Assembly: GCA_944470555.2 (NCBI GenBank) | Contig: OX104129.1 | Span: 64,349,747-64,413,746, forward strand | Origin: Heterobilharzia americana | Lineage: Eukaryota > Platyhelminthes > Trematoda > Strigeidida > Schistosomatidae | Reading direction: 5' to 3' | DNA: 64,000 nt | In this document: positions 11,401-18,847 of the stretch, one piece after another | Layout: the number at the start of each line of letters is the position of its first letter | Position numbering within the stretch: the stretch's first letter is position 1 | Made by a program: the position numbers and the translations under genes | The notes under the pieces: generated by a model | The model's input: only the letters and a program-made list of their open reading frames with translations | Told to the model about the DNA's origin: nothing | Databases searched by the model: none

Positions 11401-13709
11401 TGCTCTAATTGGGAGTTCGATTTTTTATTACTATTATTGTTTTCATTATTATTATAGTTATCATGTATGGTGTCGAAATATTTAGATTTGGATTATAACA
11501 TCTCACTCTCCCTAATATTAAAGATAAAACTTATGAGGGTCTACGTAAACAGGTCGTTAGACGATAACTGCCATCATCCTATCAGTCTGAACCGGTTACG
11601 AAAGTGTATGCTATCTGGTTAAACTTCACGAAATAGTCGAAATATATGACTACCAGATCTGTGATTCATTGACTCACAAGGATGACTTTCAAATCAATGG
11701 GTAACACATTCGAACCCCACTCCACCTAGGGAAGTTTGGGCAGCCGGTTAGTATCACCAACCCTACCTAACATGATAGGTGTAGCTAACTGCTTACTACA
11801 CGAATGTGCACAAAGGTGCTGAGTATATTTCGTTCGTTTATGGAGATGTTATCATCACACAAAAGTAAAGTGTGGTAACTTAGACCTAAACTCAATTTGG
11901 TTATGTCCTATATTGTTCATATATATGTATTCCTCTAAACTGATCGACTGCATGCCTCTATCTGTAGAATTTCAACAACATTGAAAGCTTTAATTACCGT
12001 CTAAAATTCAGTTCGTTCATGCAGTATAGTTCTACAAAAGGAAACTTACTAGCTGAATGGTTCATTGTCAACCATTTAGACTACTCTACTGAATGAACGG
12101 GTATGAGTTTATGTAGCAACTAAAAGAATAAGGGTTGTTAGTCCATGACGAATGCCACCCTGAAGTCAGTCACTCCCCACAAACCCCCATGCTAAATTAC
12201 TTTCCAGTGTTCATTAACGACTTGCTTCGAAATGGATTTCCTGAAGTTCGAATAAGAAACCGTGACATGTGGGGTCAACCAAGTCGGATGTGAGGATTAA
12301 TACTTACCGATGACACTGGATCTATCCATCCAAATCAACATAAGACCAGGCATTACTGTGTAACGATCAGAGTCGCCACAGCTCATATGAGTGCATCAAG
12401 TAAAAAGGCAGTGAAGTGAAAAATGAAGAAAAGAAAATTCAGTCAAAAGAGATATAAAGTACTCAAAGAGAGAAAGGAAGAATAAGAAAATGGTGAGATT
12501 CGGTATAGCGTCGTTAAGATGAGGATAATATGTGTATACGTCTGGGCCACTGATATCGGTTCTGAGACATTGTACGTCGCCTAGAATCTCCAACCACTGG
12601 TTTCTCTTGTCTCGTCGACCCCAACCACCCAGTCTGCATCGCCCCACATGTTTTATTCTGGCCGCCTCGAGCCTTTTTCCAGCTTGAATCTACTTCGACC
12701 GACATTGTGTGACGAAGCAGACGGCGACTAGGCATACGTAACACATGTCGCAGCCAACCCAACGCATCCCAAATATTATCAAATTGCTACTCAAAGTGTC
12801 GAGAAGACTCTGCATCTTGTCAGCGTCATCATCTAACAGGACTATGTCATCTGCCATAAGACTTTTCGATCAACGGAGTCGAATTTCGCCTTCAGGTCGT
12901 GAAACACAGCTATTGTCGGGCGTCGGTAAGCGTGCCTCTGTTCCAGAACCTGGCGGAATGTGCATATTCGGTTGACACACTCACGGCCGGGTCTAAAGCC
13001 TATCTGGTTTTCTCGGGCTTGATATCAGATGATGGTTGCAGCATATCGCGAATTGATAGGACTAAGAAAATGCAGACAGTTGGATTATGACCTAGTGACT
13101 GAATGGTAACCTGGTTTCCCGCGAAACTTGAAGGTCCTAAGTTCGATTTCTGGCGAGGTCGTGGGTACGTAGTGCTGAGGAGGACGAAACCGCTGTCCAG
13201 TACTCTCAGTTTCTCAGTGGTTCTCCAGCTGATTTCAGCCCATGATGGATACTACCCCGAGACGTATGTATTATCATGGGGAAAAGTTTATCATAGCCCT
13301 TAACATAACTTTTTATTTACTTATTTATTTATAGGTACTTAAAGGTGCCCCACTACGTGAAGTACGTCAATCCATCATGAGTATATATCAGCAGTACCTA
13401 GCACCGAATGCAGTGGAACCAATTAATATTGATAGTAGGATTGCTGATCTGGTCAGACGTCATATAGATGATGAATCGAATACAACACCGAATCGTTATT
13501 GTTTTGAAGCAGCTGAAGAGCATATCTTTCATTTAATGAAATCAGATTCCTATTGTCGTTTTCTACGATCTGATGTCTATCGTGAACTATTTCGTGGTGG
13601 TAAAAAGAAATCAAAGAAACAACGTAGTGGAATAAATACTAGCACTAGTTCAGCAGCTGGTACTGGGATTCAAATTGGTGCTGTAGTCAACTTTACTGGA
13701 GTGGAATAA
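2291..13709 (+). CDS. RGS7: R7-family regulator of G-protein signalling, 3' five exons (partial gene)
   Basis: R7 RGS proteins are GTPase-activating proteins for Gi/o alpha subunits. They work as obligate dimers with G-beta-5 through their GGL domain, at membranes of neurons and other excitable cells. Exons 2291-2498, 7315-7430, 8283-8682, 11128-11357 and 13335-13709 are all flanked by AG/GT and join at phases 1,0,1,0 into 442 residues plus TAA. Order: R7 linker with [11 protein letters not shown] (1-69), GGL helices (about 78-122), low-complexity insertion (about 123-241), NPW motif (254-256), RGS domain (about 282-409) with SAENLRFW, and a short basic C-tail. The N-terminal DEP and DHEX exons are missing and should lie left of position 1. 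Ortholog choice within RGS6/7/9/11 or EGL-10/EAT-16 is not resolved, so the symbol is a family label. Introns are filled with SINEs and LINE or PLE remnants. Confidence 0.9.
2890..3032 (-). repeat. tRNA-derived SINE, family C, decayed
   Basis: The minus strand carries an imperfect B box followed by the GGAGTGG/GTGGAG block and a GGCAGCCAG-like 3' segment. These are shared with better copies at 9091-9245 and 11660-11835. It lies in the intron before the GGL exon. Confidence 0.45.
3042..3399. repeat. Left arm of 358-bp inverted repeat
   Basis: This segment is the reverse complement of 5275-5632. Paired coordinates always add to 8674, so there is no net indel over 358 bp, and only a few substitutions are visible. 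The arms flank an RTE-type LINE copy. Arm content is non-coding and matches none of the SINE families seen here. Confidence 0.9.
3400..5145 (+). mobile_element. RTE-type non-LTR retrotransposon, 5'-truncated and decayed
   Basis: Interrupted frames give, in order: [19 protein letters not shown] (RT block at 3950-4010), a QGCLLS-like block near 4150, a degenerate DDL block near 4275, [15 protein letters not shown] (about 4455-4495), [18 protein letters not shown] (about 4640-4700), and a C-terminal [15 protein letters not shown] block (about 4880-4980). It ends in AATAATAATAATA near 5130, the short simple-repeat tail typical of RTE elements. Multiple stops make it inactive. It fills the space between the two 358-bp inverted arms. 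Confidence 0.8.
5275..5632. repeat. Right arm of 358-bp inverted repeat
   Basis: Reverse complement of 3042-3399 (see that entry). The overlapping small frames at 5559-5801 are in part a shadow of this arm. Confidence 0.9.
5640..6210 (+). mobile_element. Penelope-like element, C-terminal endonuclease end (fragment)
   Basis: The frame at 5641-5883 reads [22 protein letters not shown] followed by [19 protein letters not shown]. This resembles the end of PLE GIY-YIG ORFs (HRFNW..VEILA...TK..REF.EA). The sequence to 6197 continues as decayed 3' sequence. It starts where the right 358-bp arm stops and lies in an RGS intron. Confidence 0.5.
6395..6560 (+). repeat. tRNA-like SINE remnant
   Basis: It has an A-box-like GTAGCTCAATGG and a B-box-like TGGGTTGACCC with about the right spacing for a leucine/serine-type tRNA, followed by family-C-like sequence. 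Arms do not pair well enough for a functional tRNA. Confidence 0.5.
6735..6905 (+). repeat. tRNA-derived SINE, family C
   Basis: It shares with other family C copies a decayed B box, TGGGCCATCAGGTAGTATCA near 6828, an AACC-CGTGTA segment, and a terminal CCTGATGCACGAA...TGTACAA. Located in an RGS intron. Confidence 0.5.
6920..7103. repeat. Palindrome made of two opposed hammerhead-SINE (family A) fragments
   Basis: The two halves are reverse complements about a centre near 7011 (paired coordinates add to 14023 at both ends). Left half, minus strand: CTGACGA with AAAA in place of GAAA. Right half, plus strand: CTGACGA, stem II GTCC/GGAC and GAAA. Both are 5'-truncated family A copies joined head-to-head inside the intron before the GGL exon. 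Confidence 0.8.
7030..7074 (+). ncRNA. Hammerhead ribozyme motif, family A, cleavage site mutated
   Basis: TTCCAG, CTGACGA, stem II GTCC-CGAATA-GGAC and GAAA are present in order. The position normally GUC before stem I 3' strand reads ATG, so self-cleavage is not expected. The stem I 3' strand is CTGGGT. Confidence 0.6.
7315..7430 (+). CDS. RGS7: RGS gene exon: GGL domain helix
   Basis: The acceptor TATTTAG precedes AT-GGA. The split codon completes as GAT (Asp) with the G from 2498, confirming the junction. The exon encodes [20 protein letters not shown] and then [19 protein letters not shown], ending before GTACGT in phase 0. The RDRIAKLQ...[11 protein letters not shown] pattern corresponds to the G-gamma-like helix that binds G-beta-5 (compare the QIQLDRHRLKMSKVADSL block of RGS7). 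At 116 nt it was too short to stand out as an ORF. Confidence 0.9.
7525..7655 (-). repeat. Family A SINE 3'-tail segment, reverse orientation
   Basis: GCTTGTAAGTCTCCGTTGTC, a CAAATTGATCGATCAA block and GGAGCCCATATAGCC match the tail found next to other family A copies (for example 9415-9500 and 27666-27720). Directly followed by a + strand family A copy. Confidence 0.6.
7656..7893 (+). repeat. tRNA-derived SINE family A with hammerhead (Smalpha-like)
   Basis: Order: ACAAGCTATGATATCAAG start, AGAAGTGG, A-box-like AGTGGCCTATTGGATAAC, decayed B box near 7765-7785, GGGAGGCAGG, hammerhead, ATTCCACTGCTAGCCACTA, CATCATTAATAT. This is the layout of the schistosome SINE known to encode a hammerhead. 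It is in sense orientation in the intron between RGS exons 7315-7430 and 8283-8682. Confidence 0.85.
7816..7860 (+). ncRNA. Type I hammerhead ribozyme, intact core, sense in RGS intron
   Basis: The parts are stem I ATCCAG, core CTGACGA, stem II GTCC-CACATA-GGAC, core GAAA, a short stem III (CGC/GTG), and the GTC cleavage triplet. The stem I 3' strand is ATGGAT, one mismatch from the family CTGGAT at the pair next to the cleavage site. All universally conserved core bases are present. It would lie in the RGS pre-mRNA, about 420 nt before the next exon. Confidence 0.8.
8283..8682 (+). CDS. RGS7: RGS gene exon: end of GGL plus Ser/Ala/Gly/Thr-rich insertion
   Basis: The acceptor TTATTTTAG starts the exon at AAC in phase 0, and it ends at TCAG before GTAATT in phase 1. 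The first residues, [15 protein letters not shown], continue the GGL (compare YTEQYLEYDPFL). About 115 residues of Ser, Ala, Gly, Thr, Asn and Met-rich sequence follow, without predicted structure by eye. In vertebrate R7 proteins the GGL end is followed almost at once by the NPW motif, so this is a large lineage-specific insertion inside the GGL-RGS linker. Codon use is AT-rich, like the other exons. Confidence 0.85.
8795..8890 (-). repeat. tRNA-derived SINE family C, tRNA part
   Basis: On the minus strand: A-box-like sequence, then GTCACGGGTTCGAAGCCCGC, a good B box with a pairing T stem, then TCCACCTGCC. Leu/Ser-like length. It sits head-to-head with the next + strand copy. Confidence 0.65.
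8950..9085 (+). repeat. tRNA-derived SINE family C
   Basis: It contains GAACCCAGGGTTGAAACAC (B box), CTTCCTCCACTT, TGGTAGTATCATAAGCCGTC and GGTGTAACTCAT, in the family order. Confidence 0.6.
9091..9245 (+). repeat. tRNA-derived SINE family C (best copy)
   Basis: It reads TGTCTCATTGGTTCAGGGAC (A box region), GTCACGGGTTCGGGCTCCGC (B box), GGGCAGCCAGGTACTATCAC, TTACACAATAGGTGTGACTC and TGAGTGTGCACAAGG. Tandem with the copy at 8950-9085. Confidence 0.7.
9415..9745 (-). repeat. Family A hammerhead SINE
   Basis: From right to left (element 5' to 3'): GTACGAGGAG...GTGACTCAGCGGTCTAG head, decayed tRNA part, hammerhead at 9543-9587, ATTAATATCAAG, GCATCCGCACAGGAGCC tail and GATCAATTCGGTCTAATCAA. Head-to-head with 9775-9995. 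Confidence 0.8.
9543..9587 (-). ncRNA. Hammerhead ribozyme motif, family A, weakened stems
   Basis: On the minus strand CTGACGA, GAAA and GTC are all kept. Stem II is reduced to GTC/GAC and stem I and stem III have mismatches, so activity is doubtful. Confidence 0.55.
9775..9995 (+). repeat. Family A hammerhead SINE, ribozyme core broken
   Basis: Good tRNA part: AACGACCTAATGGATAACGC, TTTGAAGCGACT, and a GGGTTTGAGTCCCGGTGGG B box. The hammerhead at 9921-9970 keeps CTGACGA but has GAAG and an insertion in stem II. It ends ATTCCAGTACTAGCTACTAT. Confidence 0.8.
10345..10785 (+). mobile_element. RTE-type LINE fragment (C-terminal RT region)
   Basis: It opens with CGGGACTTCAGGTGAACG and encodes interrupted [28 protein letters not shown] and RIFNTN.....CFCV-like blocks. 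The same sequence occurs in the copies at 4370-4760 and 35580-36110. Intronic, inactive. Confidence 0.75.
10905..11040 (-). repeat. tRNA-derived SINE family B, 3' part
   Basis: Minus-strand copy holding the hammerhead and the 3' tail with CCAATCGATATCAGTC-TATGATGAATACTT. The tRNA part is mostly missing. It is about 85 nt upstream of the RGS exon at 11128, in antisense. Confidence 0.65.
10961..11009 (-). ncRNA. Hammerhead motif, family B
   Basis: On the minus strand: GCACACTG, CTGATGA, GTCC-TATACTA-GGAC, GAAA, CAGATGTT, CAGTGC. Core bases are intact and stem I pairs (CACTG/CAGTG). The triplet is GTT rather than GTC, which cleaves slowly in known hammerheads. Antisense to the RGS gene. Confidence 0.65.
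11128..11357 (+). CDS. RGS7: RGS gene exon: NPW motif and N-terminal half of RGS domain
   Basis: The acceptor GCATTTCAG gives TT, completing GTT (Val) with the previous exon. It encodes [15 protein letters not shown], then ISDNPDYW, a [16 protein letters not shown] block and [20 protein letters not shown], ending CQ before GTAAGA in phase 0. The ENLRFW block contacts the G-alpha switch regions in RGS proteins; Glu and Asn are both present here (residues 309-310 of the visible protein). Confidence 0.95.
11660..11835 (+). repeat. tRNA-derived SINE family C
   Basis: It carries GTGATTCATTGACTCACAAG, ACACATTCGAACCCCACTCC (B box), GGGCAGCCGGTTAGTATCAC, GATAGGTGTAGCTAACTGC and CACGAATGTGCACAAAGG. 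Sense in the last RGS intron. Confidence 0.7.
12220..12310 (+). repeat. Family B SINE 5' fragment
   Basis: GACTTGCTTCGAAATGGATT, a CCTGAAGTTCGAATAAGAA block and GTGGGGTCAACCAAGTC match the 5' segment of family B (compare 46380-46440 and 52225-52290). Confidence 0.45.
12490..13080 (-). mobile_element. Non-LTR retrotransposon C-terminal fragment
   Basis: The minus-strand frames 12514-12762 and 12396-12647 give [32 protein letters not shown] and [20 protein letters not shown]. This is the basic, Trp-containing C-terminus of schistosome non-LTR ORFs. Sequence up to about 13060 gives the preceding [17 protein letters not shown] RT block. Antisense in the last RGS intron. Confidence 0.65.
13090..13255 (+). 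repeat. Family B SINE, hammerhead stem II deleted
   Basis: It has TGACTGAATGGTAACCTGG (A box region), GGTCCTAAGTTCGATTTCTG (B box), then CTGAGGA, GGAC and GAAAC in immediate succession, so the stem II loop has collapsed. A GTCCAGTACTCTC follows. About 80 nt upstream of the terminal RGS exon. Confidence 0.7.
13335..13709 (+). CDS. RGS7: RGS gene terminal exon: C-terminal half of RGS domain and stop
   Basis: After TTTATAG the exon opens GTACTTAAAGG ([10 protein letters not shown]) in phase 0. It encodes [48 protein letters not shown] and a Lys-rich tail, ending TAA at 13707-13709. These are the closing helices of the RGS fold; [15 protein letters not shown] is close to the R7 consensus EHIYKLMKSDSYPRF. 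The C-terminal tail is short and polar. I see no obvious AATAAA within about 1.2 kb downstream, so the transcript end is not placed. Confidence 0.95.
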   Translation, partial: VLKGAPLREVRQSIMSIYQQYLAPNAVEPINIDSRIADLVRRHIDDESNTTPNRYCFEAAEEHIFHLMKSDSYCRFLRSDVYRELFRGGKKKSKKQRSGINTSTSSAAGTGIQIGAVVNFTGVE

Positions 13710-14958
13710 AAAGAGGGATACATTTGTGTAATTACGTGTGCTTCTTCTTTTTCTCTCAATAATTTTTTTGATTTTCATCATTTGTAATTAAGAATGATCA
13801 CATTTTCATTCTCATTATGATCTGTGGTCTGTACAAAATATGCTACAGATGTCTGAGCATTTGTTTAGTATTTTAGGACATAACTACTCACAAGTAGTAT
13901 ATTCTGAGGTTATTTGTCAGTTAATTTTTTTATTAACTTACCCTACACTCATCAATGTCAACATAGTAGTTGAAGGGGTGGGGGTGGGGTGACTATAAAA
14001 TATTTCAAACTGTTACCCTATCACCTTATCTGAAACGCCACACCGTCAGCAAAATTCATACTATACCATTATAGATACTCTAAGTTATACTGTGATATGT
14101 ATTTTATCTCGCTTTTCTTATCAGATTTAAAATCCCTATGCATTTATTTACTCATACAACAATATCTGTACTTTGATTATGAATGTGCAATCTATGCTTT
14201 TCAGATTTCGAATGATCTCCTTAATATTTCTTTACTGATGTACTTTTTTTCTTCTCGGCCGGATCATCCAGTTTGGATCCACTCATTATTGTGTTAAACC
14301 GCTTTTTCAGCTCCACTTCCCATATGCTGGCCTATACTTTGCATTGAGTAGAAATGTTTCTGTTTTCATATGTGATTCCTCTTTATGCTGCATATAATTT
14401 AAGTATTTAACACCCCATGTTTGCATTTGATATAATCTGACTTGTGATTTTGTTTTGTTGAACACGTGTAATAAGTGACTTCGAACTGTTCAGATGAAAT
14501 TTTGCTTTCATTCTTTTAACTACTTATAATGTTTATTTAAGTAGCCACTCGTTGACTTTATTCATTGCTCACTGCTGTAGTGATTACTTGGTTATCATTA
14601 TTGTTGTTACCTATTCAACTTTTTCACCTAACTAAAATACTATGACTTTGGTGAAATCATTTCAGTTGTTTCGCTAAATATTTCGTTGTACGAGGGGGCG
14701 TGAAATGATACCAACGTGGTCTTTAAGATTAACGGTTATTTATGGCTGTTAGTTCGTTGTCAAACTGGTGAGCGTTTTCAGCGTATGCTTCCTTCATGTA
14801 GTAGTCCAAGTAATTAATTTCTCTCTGGTCATTTGAATAATTTCAACCTTCTGTTGAACAAATCTCTTTTCCACAAAGATCTTAAGGTTCTATTTCTCGA
14901 TAAGCTTTTTGTATGACAGCCATAGAAACAAATATTCATGAAAATAATGGCAAAACTA
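13710..14958. other. RGS 3' flank, no gene seen
   Basis: AT-rich sequence, probably starting with the RGS 3' UTR. No recognised repeat, ORF or clear polyadenylation signal. The 66-residue frame at 14097 is Leu/Ile/Tyr-rich AT noise. Confidence 0.5.
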
Positions 14959-15421
14959 GTCTTCAAAGCAATCGATGTGAAATCTATTAACTTACTCCTC
15001 TCCACTTATGAACCTTAAACCCGATGAAGGTTTCTCACGTATTTCAATATTATATTTCCTAGATTAGAACGACACCACGATTCGTACAATCCTTGTGAAA
15101 GTTTACCTCAGAAACTGTCTCATATGTTAAGCAATAACCCGAGTTCCAATTCACACTATCATTCCTTCCTGTAAGAACTGATCACCTACACATGGAGTTC
15201 CCTCCGTTATATCAAGTTGTCCAACAGTCAAGTTTGTTCGAAGCACTTTCTGTCGATACCTTAACAAAGAGATTGGGTCTCCACGTTACTGCCATCTTCA
15301 TTTTTATTAATTCTGACATACTGATGTGAGAATGGTGTTCACAATAGGTGGGTATCAGTCGATTAAAAGTCAGTTATCAGCATTAATGAATCCAAACGAG
15401 GTGTTGTGACCAACTGAAAAG
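14959..15421. repeat. Left terminal arm of a 3.5-kb inverted-repeat unit
   Basis: Reverse complement of 17971-18433. Paired coordinates add to 33392 at both the outer end (14961/18431) and inside (15321/18071), so there is no net indel. Similarity fades over the inner 40 nt. Arm sequence is non-coding and not one of the SINE families. Confidence 0.9.
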
Positions 15422-16232
15422 TGTGATACACTAAAGTGAACCTCAATAGCCATCAAAAGTGACTTGCTTTTGTTGTAATTGGTCGACTTCAATGTCTCAT
15501 TTCGATAATCTCTCAGCACTTCTATATATGCTTTTACGAATCTTATTCAATACAATTATGAAACCATTCCATCACTTTACTGAAGTTGGCTGTTTGAAAA
15601 TACAGAGTGAACAAAACTACTCAATATGTCAGTAATGAAAGAAGGTATACTTTACCAAAAGCTCTCTGAACATGGACTGTAAATCAGCGAAGCGAATGTA
15701 ATAATCACCCATAAAATATCATGTTATATTCTATGAAATTTTCACTGTGTAATTTCATTAAGATTAATGTTTTAGAGACATACCGAAATAATATTTTCCA
15801 TAGAATAATTCAGGCCAAACACTTAGAGTAATAATGGGATATTGGAGCTATGATCGTATACAATTAGAACTTTAATCTACAGATAATTGTTGCAGCATAA
15901 ATAGTTACCCTGGATGGAGAATGCGAACAAACTGCATAAACTAGGCACAATAAGTTGATATGCAATAAATGCTTAATAAAGAAGCGTAAGCATGAGAAGT
16001 CTATTCCACGAAGCGACTGTTTACTTTCTCATCCCTTCCAAGCATTGTATTCATATCTTACCCATCAGTGTGCTAGGAAAATAGACGCATGTGTTGTCTC
16101 TAAATCTTACATACTTCTTAATGGAATATTTGAATATCAGAAGTCACAATTACACACTGACGTTTGCAAAAATCCACTTTAGTAGTCAGATTCGAGTTTT
16201 AAACTAAAGTGTAATTAGTGTTATTGCGTGTA

Positions 16233-16379
16233 CTACACCGTCATTGATTATTGGACCGAATTAATCAGTCTCTGTTGGCTCCTGTGCGGATGCCTCGATA
16301 TTACCTGTGTTTTAATTATGTATAGTAATGATGGTTAGTGGCTAGCAATGGAATCCAGGATGCGCATTTCGTCCTATCA
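16233..16379 (-). repeat. Family A SINE 3' part, truncated inside the hammerhead
   Basis: Minus-strand tail (GCATCCGCACAGGAGCC), CCATTGCTAGCCACTA and the 3' half of the hammerhead (GGAC, GAAA, TGCGCATC, CTGGAT). It breaks off within stem II, where a + strand copy begins. Confidence 0.75.
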
Positions 16380-16550
16380 AGAAGTGGTGTAGTGCATAAC
16401 GCTCCCGCATTTGAAGCGATCGCTCCCGAGTCCGAATCCCAGTGGGAACAACCACTCACTGGGAAGCAGGTACATCCAGCTGACGAGTCCCAAATACGAC
16501 GAAATGAGCATCCTGAATCCCACTGCTAGCCACTACCTGGCATTACTATA
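16377..16550 (+). repeat. Family A hammerhead SINE
   Basis: It starts CAAGAAGTGG, then TTTGAAGCGATCGCTCCCGA and a GAGTCCGAATCCCAGTGGG B box, then the hammerhead at 16473-16518 and CCACTGCTAGCCACTACCTG. Confidence 0.8.
16473..16518 (+). ncRNA. Type I hammerhead ribozyme, family A, core intact
   Basis: ATCCAG, CTGACGA, GTCC-CAAATA-CGAC, GAAA, short stem III, ATC, CTGAAT. Stem II has one C-C mismatch at its inner pair and stem I one mismatch (CTGGAT to CTGAAT). Core and cleavage triplet are intact. Confidence 0.7.
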
Positions 16551-16679
16551 CATAAAGTGTAATTGATCTTATATTCTTTAATATAGGTGTAAAACTGGCA
16601 CACTGGTGGAATGTGATTCCATATTATATTTGTTTATTTGATTTATAACAAACAGTAATACAGTATTACTTACTTGATG

Positions 16680-17292
16680 ACGTTTCGAGCATAAATTATC
16701 ATTGCTCATAATCATATCAATGTAATCACACACCACTCTTGACATCTGATTTTTATAGTCGTGTCAACCCACCCACCTCATATTCTGTTTCTAATGGTAG
16801 TAAAATTTTCCTTATCTCTGGTACAGATGGCTGTTGCGTCATTCCCAGCACACTTGTGTTGGCTGTTGATTCGATAAACAAAGATACAGCAATCAGTCTC
16901 ACTCTCCGTCTCCACCTAATTATATTGGACCTGAGTACAGCGGCTTTATCCCACCGTATTGTGTTTGTGCATCCACTGCAATAGCCAAGTGTTTTTCTAG
17001 ATTAGTGATCTTATTTGAGTCTGTTATTCTATATTTAGCGAGATTCCTATGTTCGACTATTCTAACTTCCACCGACTAGTTTGACCTATGTACTTGACCT
17101 CACAGTCATTACATGGAATTTGATAGAATAGGTTATTTTACTTTATTGGTTCTATCGGATCCTTAAGCCAGTCGACAAAGCTTATCTCTTGTCTGAGTGA
17201 GTTTGTAGGTTTAAATGCCACCCCTAATTCCAGTTTTGTTGAGGATCCTTCGTGAAGTTTCTGATGTACCCTCCTTGTAGGGTAACAAAGTG
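16680..17292 (-). mobile_element. Penelope-like element fragment (GIY-YIG region)
   Basis: Minus-strand frames give SRRILNKTGIRGG and then IPCNDCEVKYIGQTSRWKLE with interruptions, the Cys-containing YIGQT block of PLE GIY-YIG endonucleases. Sequence from about 16680 continues as decayed 3' sequence. Part of it (17117-17292) is repeated inverted at 17343-17516. Confidence 0.55.
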
Positions 17293-17516
17293 GAGGCTGG
17301 GAACTCTTTTGTACTTGTGTTGTAGCTATTTTTCATGGCCTTCATTGTGTTACCCTGCTAAGAAAGCACATCAAAAACTTCACGTAGGATCCTCAGCGAA
17401 GCTGGGATTAGGGTGGCATTTAAACCTACAAAGTCACTCAGATAGAGATAAGCTTTGTCAACTGGCTTAAGGATCCGATAGAACCAACAAAGTAAAATAA
17501 CCTGTTCTATCAAATT
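17117..17516. repeat. Palindrome of PLE sequence
   Basis: Arms 17117-17292 and 17343-17516 are reverse complements with small indels; both contain GGATCC twice at matching positions. The spacer is about 50 nt. It lies inside the larger 14959-18433 inverted unit. Confidence 0.85.
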
Positions 17517-17564
17517 TCTTGTCTAGGCAAAGATCTTAAAACTTTGCATTGCACACCATAAATC

Positions 17565-17740
17565 CATCAAAAGAAGAAATGCACTCGGTAACCACGTGCA
17601 CATTCATGTAGTAGGTAATGCGCCATACCTATTGTGTTAAGGCTGATGATACTCTCTGGCTATCCAAACCTCGGTAAGTGAGCGTTGTTCGAACCCAATG
17701 ACTAAAAACGATCTCCCCAAAACACTCAGTCACAGCTCCA
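17565..17740 (-). repeat. tRNA-derived SINE family C
   Basis: On the minus strand: CTGTGACTGAGTGTTTTGGG, TTGGGTTCGAACAACGCTC (B box), CCGAGGTTTGG, TAACACAATAGGTATGGCGC, ACATGAATGTGCACGTGG. Confidence 0.65.
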
Positions 17741-17970
17741 CTTTGTAAAATCAATACGTGTATATTCAGGCTGCTGACATGGATCATAATTGCTGGCCGG
17801 ACATATGAAAGTGAAATAAGCTCAGTAAAGTTTATCAAAGGACTGAATCATTTGAAATGGTCAAAATAAAACTTCGTGTATTGTTAATGATATCAAGCGG
17901 ATTGCATTCCCTTACCTTTTTATTTATAATTTCTACAACAAAGCATGATTGCATTGGCTATTGTGTTCCG

Positions 17971-18433
17971 CTTTTAAGTTGATTGTAACCTCTTGTTTGG
18001 ATTCACTAATGTTGATAACTGACTTTTAATCGACTGATACCCACCTATTGTGAACACCATTCTCACATCAGTATGTCAGAATTAATAAAAATGAAGATGG
18101 CAGTAACGTGGAGACCCAATCTCTTTGTTAAGGTATCGACAGAAAGTGCTTCGAACAAACTTGACTGTTGGACAACTTGATATAACGGAGGGAACTCCAT
18201 GTGTAGGTGATCAGTTCTTACAGGAAGGAATGATAGTGTGAATTGGAACTCGGGTTATTGCTTAACATATGAGACAGTTTCTGAGGTAAACTTTCACAAG
18301 GATTGTGCGAATCGTGGTGTCGTTCTAATCTAGGAAATATAATATTGAAATACGTGAGAAACCTTCATCGGGTTTAAGGTTCATAAGTGGAGAGGAGTAA
18401 GTTAATAGATTTCACATCGATTGCTTTGAAGAC
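17971..18433. repeat. Right terminal arm of the 3.5-kb inverted-repeat unit
   Basis: Reverse complement of 14959-15421; see that entry. Confidence 0.9.
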
Positions 18434-18847
18434 TGGCTCGTGAAGAGTTTGGTTGAAAACCGTGTGTTTTCATACCATGTGTTTATTCATTTATTTTCAA
18501 AAATGTCGTCTATACATCAACTTCCAGTCAATAGTGGTCTTCCCAATTGCTTCATAAAAGGTGATTTTAGAAATCTGACATTAAACTTTGAAATGTGTTT
18601 TCATTATGAATTGTTAAATGCCACATTTTTTTTGTCTTTTGAAGCCATACCCTTAGAATGCTATGAAACAGGAAGTTTTCAACTTGGATATACGTCTTGA
18701 ATACTTCATGTATGCGAATATCCATTAATTCTCCTAGATGAAGTAGGTTTTCGGCTATTACAAACAAACTTATGATGTAGTTCCTTAAACTTCAATATTT
18801 CTTCTTGCCTCTTCTTATGTATTAGGTTCGCATAACTTTCCTACTAT
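18434..18847. other. Non-coding stretch, nothing recognised
   Basis: AT-rich. An 86-residue frame at 18440 has no recognisable motif and an antisense frame of similar length. No repeat family identified. Confidence 0.3.

Larger units (their letters stand above)
14959..18433. mobile_element. Candidate foldback element or inverted duplication with 463-bp arms
   Basis: Two 463-bp arms enclose about 2.5 kb holding a head-to-head SINE A pair (16233-16550), PLE fragments that themselves form a palindrome (17117-17516) and a SINE C (17565-17740). No transposase frame is visible. It may be a non-autonomous foldback DNA transposon or a local inverted duplication; no target duplication is evident at the ends. 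Confidence 0.5.

Noticed and set aside
18440..18767. Overlapping 86- and 66-residue frames
   Set aside because: No motif, no splice context and AT-rich composition; probably chance.
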